Origin: Saprospiraceae bacterium | GTDB taxonomy: Bacteria; Bacteroidota; Bacteroidia; Chitinophagales; Saprospiraceae | Direction of reading: 5' to 3' | DNA: 64,000 nucleotides | NCBI GenBank assembly: GCA_016715245.1 | Contig: JADKAS010000020.1 | Span: 24,849 to 88,848, forward strand | Shown here: piece after piece, positions 1 through 8,660 of the stretch | Numbering within the stretch: position 1 is the stretch's first letter | How the letters are laid out: each line of letters begins with the position of its first letter | Position numbers and translations under genes: made by a program | Notes under the pieces: model-generated | Database searches by the model: none | Seen by the model: the letters and a program-made list of their open reading frames with translations, nothing else | What the model was told of the DNA's origin: nothing

Positions 1-600
1 TCTTTTGTCTTCTTCCACCTCTCCCTGAGGAAGTAAGCCAAGATGGGTTACTTTAGCGGAAGTAAATAACATAGCTGAGCCATTTGGGCAAGCGGCTACA
101 CAAGCACCACAGCCTATACAAGCTGCAGCTTCAAAAGATTTTTCTGCCCTGTTTTTTTCAATTGGGATACTATTTCCATCAACAGCTTGTCCTGTATTGA
201 CAGAAATAAAACCACCTGACTGAATAATCCTGTCAAAAGAAGCCCTGTCAACCACAAGATCTTTGATGACTGGAAATGCATTGGCTCTGAAAGGTTCTAC
301 GACAATGGTTTCTCCATCCTTGAAAAATCGCATATGGAGCTGACAAGTAGTGGTGGCCGCCAATGGTCCATGGGGTTGTCCGTTGATGACCATAGAACAG
401 GTACCACATATTCCTTCTCTACAATCGTGTTCAAAAGCAACAGGATCCTTTTTTTCTCTTACAAGTTGTTCGTTTAGAACATCCAGCATTTCAAGAAAGG
501 ACATATGTTCATTTGCCTGTACCTGATAGGTTTCAAACTGTCCTTTATTGCTGTTTTGATTTTGTCTCCAGACTTTTATATTAAGATTAAGTATTGACAT
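1..600 (-). CDS. sdhB: Succinate dehydrogenase/fumarate reductase iron-sulfur subunit, C-terminus off the window
   Basis: Electron-transfer subunit of respiratory complex II: it passes electrons from the FAD subunit to the membrane anchor on the cytoplasmic face of the inner membrane. The reverse strand reads open from ATG at 600 to the window edge, about 200 residues. The plant-type 2Fe-2S ligands are visible as CREGICGTC (Cys60, 65, 68) with a further Cys near 86, and the second cluster motif CIGCGACVAACP lies at about 161-172. It is the last visible gene of sdhC-sdhA-sdhB, 12 bases after sdhA, so it is surely cotranscribed and probably translationally coupled. The stop codon and roughly the last 40-50 residues are outside the window. 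The identity is secure from the motifs and the neighbours. Confidence 0.95.
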   Translation of the reverse strand, partial: MSILNLNIKVWRQNQNSNKGQFETYQVQANEHMSFLEMLDVLNEQLVREKKDPVAFEHDCREGICGTCSMVINGQPHGPLAATTTCQLHMRFFKDGETIVVEPFRANAFPVIKDLVVDRASFDRIIQSGGFISVNTGQAVDGNSIPIEKNRAEKSFEAAACIGCGACVAACPNGSAMLFTSAKVTHLGLLPQGEVEEDKR

Positions 601-612
601 GAGATGTATATT

Positions 613-2603
613 TTATTTGTAACTTCGTGTTACCAGTTTAATGTTTTCAAATACAAGATCTTCTTTAAATAATACAGGTTCTTTGTCATCCCATTCCCAT
701 GCAGAAACAAAACTGAATTCGTCATCCTTTCTCATGGCTTCTCCATCCGGTGTAACGGACTCTTCGCGGAAGTGACCTCCGCAGGATTCCTTTCTTGTCA
801 AAGCATCTACCATCATAAGTTCTCCGTGTTCCAGCAAGTCCGCAACCCTGAGCGCTTTTTCAAGTTCCGGATTAAATTCATCTGCCTTTCCTGGTACATA
901 AAGGTCTTTATAAAATTCTTCTCTTAATTCCCGAATCATTTGCCTGCCTTTGACAAGTGCTTCTTCATTTCTTGCCATTCCGCAATAATCCCACATGATT
1001 TTTCCCAGTCTTCTGTGGAAACTTTCTGTCGTCTGACTACCTTTTATGGAAAGAAGTTGTTGAATTCTGTCAGCGACTGCTTTTTCAGCCTCTACAAAAG
1101 CTTCGTCTTTCGGATTAAACTTAGGCGTTGATATTTCTTTGGACAAAAATGTACCGATGGTGTAGGGGATGACAAAATATCCGTCTGCCAAACCCTGCAT
1201 CAGGGCAGATGCACCTAATCTGTTGGCACCGTGATCTGAAAAATTACATTCGCCAAGGGCAAACAATCCCGGTATATTAGTTTCGAGATTATAATCAACC
1301 CACAATCCACCCATTGTATAGTGTACCGCTGGATAAATTTTCATTGGCTCTTTGTAAGGATTTTCGCCAACGATTTTATCGTACATTTCAAAGAGATTTC
1401 CGTATTTTGCAGCAACTACTTTTTCTCCAAGTGCAATGATCTGTTCTTTGGTCAAATTATGTTGACCTTGTTTGTTGGCCTCTGTTTTTCCATATCTTTC
1501 TATAGCATCAGAAAAATCAAGGAACACAGCCAATCCTGTCGGGCTCACCCCATGTCCTTTGTCGCATTCTACCTTGGCAGCTCTTGAAGCAACGTCACGG
1601 GGAACGAGATTACCAAAGGCCGGATATCTTCTTTCGAGGAAATAATCCCTGTCTTCCTCCTTTATTTGGACGCCTTTTAATTTTCCTTTCTGAATAGCTT
1701 CCGCGTCTTCCTTTTTAGCAGGAACCCATACTCTTCCGTCATTTCTGAGGGATTCTGACATAAGCGTCAGCTTGGATTGATAATCCCCTGAAACAGGAAT
1801 GCAGGTAGGGTGAATCTGAGTGAAACATGGATTGGCCATCAAAGCTCCTTTTCGAACACTTCTCCAGGCCGCCGTCACATTACACATCATGGCATTGGTC
1901 GAGAGATAAAAAACGTTTCCATACCCACCTGTTGCCAATACAACTGCATGGGCGGCATGCCTTTGCAATTCTCCGGTTATAAGATTTCTGGCTATAATTC
2001 CTCTTGCTTTTCCGTCAATGAGTACCAGTTCCACCATTTCATGACGATTGTACATTTCCACAGTTCCAAGACCTATTTGCCTCGATAGAGCCTGGTAAGC
2101 ACCTATAAGCAATTGCTGTCCTGTCTGACCTCTGGCATAAAAAGTTCTGGATACCTGAACACCACCAAAAGATCGGTTTTCCAGCAATCCTCCGTATTCT
2201 CTTGCAAAAGGGACACCCTGAGCAACGCACTGGTCAATAATATCGACACTTACTTCTGCAAGTCTGTGCACATTGGCCTCCTTGCCCTGTAATCACCTCC
2301 TTTTATAGTGTCATAAAACAATCTGTAGACACTGTCACCGTCATTCGAATAATTTTTTGCCGCATTGATACCTCCCTGAGCGGCAATACTGTGAGCCCTT
2401 CTCGGACTGTCATGAAAAGTAAAGCACTTAACGTGATATCCCAATTCGCCAAGGGAAGCTGCAGCAGCGGCACCGGCAAGTCCGGAACCAACCACTATAA
2501 TTTCTAATTTTCTTTTATTATTGGGTGCAACGAGAGGAATAGTGGATTTGTATTTTGTCCACTTTTCCGCTATGGGCCCTTCTGGAATTTTTGAATCTAA
2601 CAT
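613..2603 (-). CDS. sdhA: Succinate dehydrogenase/fumarate reductase flavoprotein subunit, split by a 1-base frameshift
   Basis: Catalytic FAD subunit that oxidises succinate to fumarate. The N-terminal part (ATG at 2603) has the Rossmann motif VVGSGLAGAAAAASLGELG and the SIAAQGGINAAKN flavin-linking region. The rest, from about residue 108, carries PFAREYGG, FYARGQTGQQLL and the C-terminal GANRLGASAL and REESCGGHFREE-type regions. The two parts are in different frames. The N-terminal frame runs GGDYRAR then leaves the family sequence, while the other frame resumes EANVHRLAEVSVD. Adding one G (minus strand) at 2280/2281 joins them into 1992 nt, 663 residues, the usual length for Bacteroidota. 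As written, only a 117-residue stub and a 552-residue remainder could be made. A sequence error is more likely than decay, because sdhB and sdhC are intact and the enzyme is central. Confidence 0.93.
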
Positions 2604-2614
2604 GTTGGATTTTT

Positions 2615-3298
2615 TTACTTCATGAAGAAATAATAATACACCGGTATAATGGCAAATGCCAATGGAACAACCACAGCGTATAATTTTCCTAAACCTTTGA
2701 TGGCAGGAGTATATTTTTTATGGTTTAAGCCCAAAGTCTGGAATGCGCTCTGAAATCCATGCCAAAGGTGGAAGGACAATGCCAGCAGACCGATAAGATA
2801 GGCTGCCACAATCCACCATTCCTGATAAGCAACAGCTACCCGCCCATATAAGTTTTTAACGGTCTGATCGTCATAAGTTACCATATCCAGCTGGTCAGTA
2901 AATTTCATTTTAAACCAGAAATCACCCATATGAAGAAGAAGAAAAGCTAAAATTAATATTCCCAGTAATGCCATATTTTTTGAAGCCCATGTTGTTTCAG
3001 GAGATCTCTGAACGGCATATTTTGTTCCTTTGCTGTTGGAGTTGAACCGGGCTATAAGCAAACCTAAGACGGCGTGTAAAAGAATAAAAAAGTAAAGCCC
3101 GTAGGAAACAAACTTGATAAGGGGATTGGTGACCATAAATTCTGTGTAAAGATTGAAGGCTTTACCTCCGTCGTCCTTCAAAAGTTGCAGATTTCCTATT
3201 AAGTGAACTACCAGAAACAAAATCAAGAACAAACCCGTAAGGCTCATTATGATTTTTTTGCCGATGCCCGACGAAAAAAACTGGACTAACCATGACAT
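2615..3298 (-). CDS. sdhC: Succinate dehydrogenase cytochrome b558 membrane anchor subunit
   Basis: A 227-residue membrane anchor of the fused, five-helix Bacteroidota/B. subtilis type that binds haem b and passes electrons to menaquinone. Hydrophobic helices lie near residues 15-36, 60-82, 105-125, 160-182 and 205-225. Candidate haem-ligand histidines are in VVHLIGN, LLHAVLG, LLLHMGDFW and SFHLWHGFQ. It starts with ATG at 3298 and ends 12 bases before sdhA. It is the first gene of the sdhCAB operon, and a promoter-like element lies about 30 bases upstream. Confidence 0.95.
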   Translation of the reverse strand: MSWLVQFFSSGIGKKIIMSLTGLFLILFLVVHLIGNLQLLKDDGGKAFNLYTEFMVTNPLIKFVSYGLYFFILLHAVLGLLIARFNSNSKGTKYAVQRSPETTWASKNMALLGILILAFLLLHMGDFWFKMKFTDQLDMVTYDDQTVKNLYGRVAVAYQEWWIVAAYLIGLLALSFHLWHGFQSAFQTLGLNHKKYTPAIKGLGKLYAVVVPLAFAIIPVYYYFFMK

Positions 3299-3323
3299 AA
3301 TGTAAGTCGTTTTGGTGAAGATG

Positions 3324-3356
3324 CAAATTTATTACTTAAATGGCCATTTTTCCAAA
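3324..3356 (-). promoter_or_regulatory. Putative Bacteroidota promoter for sdhCAB
   Basis: On the minus strand TTTG (3356-3353) is followed after 21 bases by TAAATTTG (3331-3324), matching the Bacteroidota -33 TTTG and -7 TAnnTTTG boxes. It lies 26 bases before the sdhC ATG. This is a motif match only, in AT-rich DNA. Confidence 0.45.
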
Positions 3357-3534
3357 TATAGGATGTTAATAAACCTTATTTAGAATTTGTCTAACAAAAT
3401 ATTTAATCAACCAGTCGATTTTCTTGTAGTTACATGAGTCATGAATTTTTATATTGAATTAATTATCAAAATTATTTTATATCAATGATTAAAAAAAAAT
3501 AGAAATAAACATACCTTTGAAATAAAATAATTTT

Positions 3535-4155
3535 ATGTTTTTTAGTGAAGGAAGTGAACTCAGAGAACAAAAATTCAGAAGTTTGTGTGCTGCTTTTCAA
3601 GATAAATATTTGGGTTCCGACGAATTCGGTGTGCACGCTTACCTAAAATATTTCAAAGTACATCATAGAAACGGAAAAATCACTCATTTGTGTTTTTCCT
3701 CTTCTGATATGAATGACACTAATACCTATTTATTTGATTATAAATATTCTATCCAGGCAGGCAATGCCAGAAAAGTGGTAAAACAAACCATTTTTTTAGT
3801 GTTGGATAGAAATATGTTTTTGCCAATATTCGCTATGAAACCCGAACATTTGGGACACAAAATTGGCGCATATTTTGGATGGGAAGACATTGATTTTGAA
3901 ACCAGCCCCGAATTTTCTAACAAATACCACCTGACCGGTGATGACGAAGGTTGGATTCGCGATAATTTTAAAGATACCGTTTTATCATTCTTTTCAAAAT
4001 CAAGTGGGTGGCATGTGGAAGCAGCCAACCACTTCATGATTTTTTATGCGCATAATACCTTGATTCCCGAAAATATTCTCTTCGATTTTTATAAAATGGG
4101 AAACCATGTTCATACGCTTTTTAAAGAAAGCCAAAAAGAACTGGGTAAAATATAA
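3535..4155 (+). CDS. Hypothetical protein
   Basis: A 206-residue protein I do not recognise. It has no signal peptide and no membrane segment and should be cytoplasmic. It is rich in aromatic and charged residues, with a central part PEFSNKYHLTGDDEGWIRDN followed by a hydrophobic beta/alpha pattern (VLSFFSKSSGWHVEAANHFM). It stands alone on the plus strand between two minus-strand genes, so it is probably monocistronic. The box TACCTTTG at 3512-3519 resembles a Bacteroidota -7 element only 15 bases before the ATG, which suggests a very short leader. No function is proposed. That it is a real gene is supported by length, codon texture and the upstream box. Confidence 0.7.
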   Translation: MFFSEGSELREQKFRSLCAAFQDKYLGSDEFGVHAYLKYFKVHHRNGKITHLCFSSSDMNDTNTYLFDYKYSIQAGNARKVVKQTIFLVLDRNMFLPIFAMKPEHLGHKIGAYFGWEDIDFETSPEFSNKYHLTGDDEGWIRDNFKDTVLSFFSKSSGWHVEAANHFMIFYAHNTLIPENILFDFYKMGNHVHTLFKESQKELGKI

Positions 4156-4173
4156 ATACCAGATGGTCAATTA

Positions 4174-4599
4174 TCAGACATAGGCAAACTCTTCCTGATA
4201 CAATATAGGTATGGGATATTCTTCCCTAAAGGCGCATTTAATGACATGGAAAGAGGTGACCACACCTTTTAATTTATGGTTGAGGTTTACCACAGGCAGG
4301 TTTTTAAACCTTTTATCTGCAAAAAGTTCTGCAGCAGTACCTACTTTATCTTTTGGTGTAATCCGAATTATTTTTGTTGTCATGACTTCACCCACAAGCG
4401 CGTTGGAAAGATGATTTTTTTCAGCTTTTAATAAATCGTAAGAAGTTATCATTCCCAACAATTTGTTATCATCTGATACTACCGGCATTTGTTGTAAATT
4501 CTGTGTTGTCATAAGGGCAAAAATCTCATTAAGAGATTGATTTGCTTTGGCAACAATCGGATTTTTCGTCATAATGTTGCGTACTTCTTCATTCATCAT
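4174..4599 (-). CDS. CBS domain-pair protein
   Basis: A 141-residue stand-alone CBS pair (Bateman module). The first CBS motif starts at about residue 6 (VRNIMTKNPIVAK...MPVVSDDNKLLGMITSYDLLK) and the second at about 70 (VGEVMTTKIIRITPKDKVG...LPVVNLNHKLKGVVTSFHVIK). Such modules bind adenosine ligands (AMP, ATP, SAM, c-di-AMP) and sense energy or signalling state. With no fused effector domain, the partner cannot be read from the sequence. It begins with tandem ATGs (4599/4596) and is convergent with the hypothetical gene at 3535. The flanking intergenic stretch 4600-4816 shows no recognisable signal. Confidence 0.88.
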   Translation of the reverse strand: MMNEEVRNIMTKNPIVAKANQSLNEIFALMTTQNLQQMPVVSDDNKLLGMITSYDLLKAEKNHLSNALVGEVMTTKIIRITPKDKVGTAAELFADKRFKNLPVVNLNHKLKGVVTSFHVIKCAFREEYPIPILYQEEFAYV

Positions 4600-4816
4600 G
4601 GTAATGCTATTTTAAGGTTAAAAAAATAATTGTAAAAATCAAATTTCCTTAGCGAAGAAGTAATACATTTTATGTATAAGGGGTTAACGAAAATATTGTA
4701 CTTATAGTTCCTTACTTAATAATAAATTTTTATAATTTTTGAAATAAAGGTGGATAATCGTCTTTAAGGACAACATTTCAAAATTTAATATAACTGACAA
4801 TATATTTGAACACCAT

Positions 4817-6058
4817 TTATTGTTTTGATGTCATTGCCCTTGCAGCAATAAATCCCCCTGTCCAGGCTGCCTGAAAATTGAACCCTCCCGTGACGGCATC
4901 AATATCAATGACCTCCCCTGCCATATACAATCCGGGATGAAGTTTACTTTCAAAGGTTTTAAAATTTATTTGGGAAAGGGAAATGCCCCCGGCAGTGACA
5001 AATTCTTCTTTAAAAGTGGTTTTACCTTGCACCCTGAAGTTTTTGTTTTTTAGTTGTTTTATAATATCGTTCACTTCATTTTTAGTAAGTGAAGCCCAGT
5101 TTTTTTCCTTATCCGTCAAAACTTCTTCCATCAGAAATTGCCACAACCTTGTTGGAATTCCAAATTGTGGATTGGCACTGACCTTTTTTTTGGCATGGGT
5201 TTCTTTTAGAGTGCTGATATAATTTTCAGATATATCAGGGATCCAGTCTACAATAGCCGTAAAATCGTAATTTTTTGAAGCCAGTAAAGTAGCTCCCCAT
5301 GCTGATGCTTTCAATACCGCCGGGCCACTTAATCCCCAATGTGTAATCAATATTGGACCGTTGGTTTCTATTTTGGAATCAGCCAGCCGAATTACCGCAT
5401 TGGTAACCACTAGTCCCATTAATTTTGTGATGGGATGAGAGGGTAAGTTGAACGTAAAAAGGGAAGGGCAAGGAGGAACAATTTGATAACCTTTTGATTC
5501 CATCATTTTCCAGATAAAGGGACTGCTGCCCGTCGCCAGCATCATTTTATGTGCATAAAAAATAGTCTCGTTACTGATGATTTCAAAAGAAAATGTACCC
5601 TCAGGATGATGAATAAAATCTTTGACTTTACAGTTGTTTATAATCCTGATTCCATACTCACGGCAAAGTTTCAGGAAACACTGGATGATAGTATCTGAAG
5701 TATTACTCACAGGAAACATACATCCATCAGGTTCTGTGTACAATTTTACACCGTGGTGTTCAAACCATTTCACGGTGTCATTTGCGCCCAAAACATGGAA
5801 AGGTCCAAGAAGTTCCTTTTTTCCTCTCGGATAATAATTTGTCAATAATTTCGGGTCAAAGCAGGCATGGGTGGCATTACATCTACCTCCTCCGGATATC
5901 CTCACTTTGTTCAGAACCTCTTTGGATTGTTCAATGATGGTTACTGTTACATCCGGATTCATTATTTTGGCGTTGATGGCAGCAAAAAATCCTGCTGCTC
6001 CACCTCCTATGATGATGATGTCCTGATGAATCGTTTGTATTGAAGGGGTGTTTTCCAG
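4817..6058 (-). CDS. HI0933/YhiN-family NAD(P)/FAD-dependent flavoprotein (BaiN-like), non-ATG start
   Basis: A flavoprotein of the HI0933/YhiN/BaiN family (aminoacetone oxidase-like), about 413 residues. Family landmarks are present: KVRISGGGRCNATHA, EDGCMFPVSN-type YTEPDGCMFPVSN, ATGSSPFIW, THWGLSGPAVL and the C-terminal VTAGGISLSQIN and GEVIDIDAVTGGFNFQAAWTGG (written in parts). The first ATG in frame (5962) would cut off the FAD-binding Rossmann strand. The same frame is open upstream and encodes DIIIIGGGAAGFFAAINAK, so the true start must lie further upstream. No ATG exists there. I set the end at a CTG (6058); the preceding codon is ATA (6061), one base from ATG, and an ATT lies at 6031. 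The family is certain, the start is not. Confidence 0.85.
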   Translation of the reverse strand: MENTPSIQTIHQDIIIIGGGAAGFFAAINAKIMNPDVTVTIIEQSKEVLNKVRISGGGRCNATHACFDPKLLTNYYPRGKKELLGPFHVLGANDTVKWFEHHGVKLYTEPDGCMFPVSNTSDTIIQCFLKLCREYGIRIINNCKVKDFIHHPEGTFSFEIISNETIFYAHKMMLATGSSPFIWKMMESKGYQIVPPCPSLFTFNLPSHPITKLMGLVVTNAVIRLADSKIETNGPILITHWGLSGPAVLKASAWGATLLASKNYDFTAIVDWIPDISENYISTLKETHAKKKVSANPQFGIPTRLWQFLMEEVLTDKEKNWASLTKNEVNDIIKQLKNKNFRVQGKTTFKEEFVTAGGISLSQINFKTFESKLHPGLYMAGEVIDIDAVTGGFNFQAAWTGGFIAARAMTSKQ

Positions 6059-6130
6059 TATAAAAATTTTATCAATAATTATGTAATATTTATATTTATA
6101 ATGATTAATATATTAAAATATTTTCTAATG

Positions 6131-6712
6131 TTATTTAAATAACAAATAGGTAGCAACGATTACACACAGAATCGATAAAAACATTACCCATATTTTTTGA
6201 GGTACCTTGCACCATAACACCAGAATACTGCCCATCATGAGGGATAGGGTAACCACGAGGAGCTGACCCAGTTCCACTCCGAGATTAAAAGAAAAAAGCG
6301 GGAGTACAACATCGTTTTCTTTGCCAAGAATAGCTTTAAAATAATTAGAAAAACCAAATCCGTGTATCAGACCAAAAAACGAGGTTAATACATAGGAGAT
6401 ATAGATTCCCCTGGTAAAGAGATAGGGTGTGACAGCCCTGTAGAACTGATATAAACCGGTTATGATAATGGTGATAGGTATAAGCGTCTCGATCATATCA
6501 GGGTTGAACGAAATAATGTCCAGTGCTGCCAGCGCCAGTGTAATAGAATGCCCGACGGTAAATGCGGTAATCAGCCACACTATTTTTTTCCAGTCTCGGA
6601 CGGTATAAATCGCTGTCAAAACGGAAACAAATAAAATGTGGTCATAGCCATTAAGATCAAGTATGTGATCAAATCCCAATTCAAGATAGGCTTTCCAAAT
6701 CTGTGTTTCCAT
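6131..6712 (-). CDS. HupE/UreJ-like integral membrane protein
   Basis: A 193-residue polytopic membrane protein of the HupE/UreJ_2 type. The family signature is a GxDHILFV stretch (NGYDHILFVSVLTAIY, about 22-37), then TAFTVGHSITLALAAL with a conserved His, then FGLIHGFGFSN at about 114-124. About six membrane helices are predicted. Some members move nickel or cobalt for hydrogenase and urease; others accompany unrelated genes. No nickel enzyme is near here, so the substrate is open. It ends 73 bases before the flavoprotein gene and starts 5 bases after tmk, so it is probably cotranscribed with tmk. Confidence 0.85.
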   Translation of the reverse strand: METQIWKAYLELGFDHILDLNGYDHILFVSVLTAIYTVRDWKKIVWLITAFTVGHSITLALAALDIISFNPDMIETLIPITIIITGLYQFYRAVTPYLFTRGIYISYVLTSFFGLIHGFGFSNYFKAILGKENDVVLPLFSFNLGVELGQLLVVTLSLMMGSILVLWCKVPQKIWVMFLSILCVIVATYLLFK

Positions 6713-6717
6713 ACCGT

Positions 6718-7332
6718 TTACTCCATGTTTTTAAATAGAGACCAGATTTCTTCTGCAATTTCGTCTGCGCTACGGTTTCCGTCCACCATCATTATATTTT
6801 CTCTGTCTTTCATTTGGTCAAAGGCCAACAAATATTGATTTCTTACTCTTATCAGATTGTCCAGGGTTTCATACATTTCAATATGCGTCCGATTGTTATG
6901 GATGCGTTTAAGGCAAATTTCAGGATTTACATCAATAAAAATGTGCAGGTCTGCCTTACCTTTGGATACAGCCATACGATTGGCTTCCATTACCCATGTC
7001 ATGTCTACATGAACACCATGATAGGCATAAGAAGAAAAATAGTATCTATCCGTGAGAACATGTTTTGTTTCAAGCATTTTTAACATGCCATGTTCGGGAT
7101 GAAGCAAATGGTCCAGTCTGTCGGCCACAAACAGTCCTGCTATTGTTTCCTGTGATGCTTCATATCTGTAGCTAAACACATCCCTGATCAACTTTCCGAT
7201 GTAATTGTCGGTGGGCTCAAAAGTTGTATAGACATCTTCTCCGTTTCCCTTTATTTTTTCGGCTAGTTTTTTTATTTGAGTGCTTTTTCCACTGCCATCA
7301 ATTCCCTCAAATGCAATCAGTTTATTTGTCAT
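6718..7332 (-). CDS. tmk: Thymidylate kinase
   Basis: Phosphorylates dTMP to dTDP with ATP for DNA synthesis, in the cytoplasm. The 204-residue length is usual. The Walker A loop FEGIDGSGKST is at residues 8-18, the DR(Y/H) motif is visible as LTDRYYFSSYAYHG near 93-106, and FVADRLDHL lies near 69. It starts with ATG at 7332 and is followed after 5 bases by the HupE-like gene. pyrF lies just upstream in the same direction, giving a pyrimidine-nucleotide pair. Confidence 0.95.
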   Translation of the reverse strand: MTNKLIAFEGIDGSGKSTQIKKLAEKIKGNGEDVYTTFEPTDNYIGKLIRDVFSYRYEASQETIAGLFVADRLDHLLHPEHGMLKMLETKHVLTDRYYFSSYAYHGVHVDMTWVMEANRMAVSKGKADLHIFIDVNPEICLKRIHNNRTHIEMYETLDNLIRVRNQYLLAFDQMKDRENIMMVDGNRSADEIAEEIWSLFKNME

Positions 7333-7381
7333 TTTTGTGTGTCAGGTAAAAGTTGAGCAATCAGAAATGGATTAGGTAGAA

Positions 7382-8188
7382 TTAAACAGAAATTTTTCCG
7401 GATAAAATATTTGCATATAGTTTTGTTTTTTCTCTTGCCGTTTCAGCAAAATCATGCCCGTTTCCGGCATACAAAATATCCCTTGATACATTAATTAAAA
7501 GTCCGCAATTTTTATTTTGGCCTTTTTCCATAATGGATTCGGCATCTCCTCCCTGAGCACCTACACCGGGTACCAGTAAAAAATGGTCCGGCACTTTCTT
7601 CCTGATTTGGGAAAAATCATCTGCATGGGTAGCACCTACAACAAACATTAGGTTATGAATATTTCCCCAGGTGGAAACCTTTTCAAAAACATGTTCATAT
7701 AAAGATTTTCCTTCAAAAGTAAGTCTTTGAAAATCATTACTTCCCTTATTTGACGTCAGGCCCAGGACAATTACCCATTTATCTTTATAATTGAGAAAGG
7801 GAGTAACTGAATCTTCTCCCATATATGGAGCTACAGTGACAGCATCAAATTGGTAATATTCAAAAAATGTCCGGGCATACATTTCACTGGTATTTCCAAT
7901 ATCACCTCTTTTGGCGTCTGCAATGGTAAAAAGATTTTCCGGAATAACTTCCATGGTTTTTTCCAGTGATTCCCATCCTTTAGGCCCCATGGATTCATAA
8001 AAGGCGATATTGGGTTTATAGGCAACACATAAATCATGTGTAGCTTCAATGATTATTTTATTAAAAGTAAAAACCGGATCTTTTTCTTTCAGAAGAAATT
8101 GAGGTATTTTTTTGATATCTGTATCCAGGCCGATACAGAGATTTGTTTTTTTTGTTCTGATTTGGTGAACCAATTCATGATAGTTCAT
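7382..8188 (-). CDS. pyrF: Orotidine 5'-phosphate decarboxylase (long type 2)
   Basis: Converts OMP to UMP, the last step of de novo pyrimidine synthesis. It is 268 residues long, typical of the longer PyrF class. The catalytic signature is FTIADAKRGDIGNTSEMYA (near 86-104), with the substrate-binding GLDTD near 20 and LLVPGVGAQGGD near 206. It starts with ATG at 8188 and lies 49 bases upstream of tmk on the same strand, so they may form one transcript. Confidence 0.95.
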   Translation of the reverse strand: MNYHELVHQIRTKKTNLCIGLDTDIKKIPQFLLKEKDPVFTFNKIIIEATHDLCVAYKPNIAFYESMGPKGWESLEKTMEVIPENLFTIADAKRGDIGNTSEMYARTFFEYYQFDAVTVAPYMGEDSVTPFLNYKDKWVIVLGLTSNKGSNDFQRLTFEGKSLYEHVFEKVSTWGNIHNLMFVVGATHADDFSQIRKKVPDHFLLVPGVGAQGGDAESIMEKGQNKNCGLLINVSRDILYAGNGHDFAETAREKTKLYANILSGKISV

Positions 8189-8314
8189 CGTCCGGTTATT
8201 TTTTAAGTAAGGGTCTTTGCTGGAAAAACAAAATAATATAGATAAACAAATCTTACCAAAACCCTGAAAACATTATTTTTGGGAAAAAACCAACACAAAT
8301 CCGAAGATTAAAAA

Positions 8315-8578
8315 TTACTGAAGTGCCTTAAAATCATTTACAGCCACTACTTCTTTAATAGAAGGTATTCTGGATTTTACTGCCTGTTCAACCCCGGCTT
8401 TCATGGTCATTTCTGACATGGAACAAAAGGCACAATTGCCCAACCATTTAATTTTTACAACCAGGTCTTCGGTGATTTCAACTATTTCAATATTTCCACC
8501 GTCTACTGCAAGGTGGGGCCTAATTTCATCTAAAGCCTCATTGACTTTATCCAACATTTTTGAGTCTATGGTTATCAT
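8315..8578 (-). CDS. NifU C-terminal-like Fe-S cluster scaffold protein
   Basis: An 87-residue stand-alone Nfu domain that accepts and hands on 4Fe-4S clusters. The cluster-binding CxxC is present as GNCAFCSMSEMTMKAGVE (Cys near 49 and 52), preceded by IRPHLAVDGGNIEIVEI, the family N-terminal signature. It lies 82 bases downstream of the mrp/apbC-type Fe-S carrier gene on the same strand, so the two probably work together in Fe-S maturation. The start is ATG at 8578. Confidence 0.92.
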   Translation of the reverse strand: MITIDSKMLDKVNEALDEIRPHLAVDGGNIEIVEITEDLVVKIKWLGNCAFCSMSEMTMKAGVEQAVKSRIPSIKEVVAVNDFKALQ

Positions 8579-8660
8579 ACGACAAAGGTAAAAAAAAATG
8601 CTTTAATATGGCGTTTTTACGCTGGAATCTTATTTAAATCTGTTTTTGGATTGTAATGGT

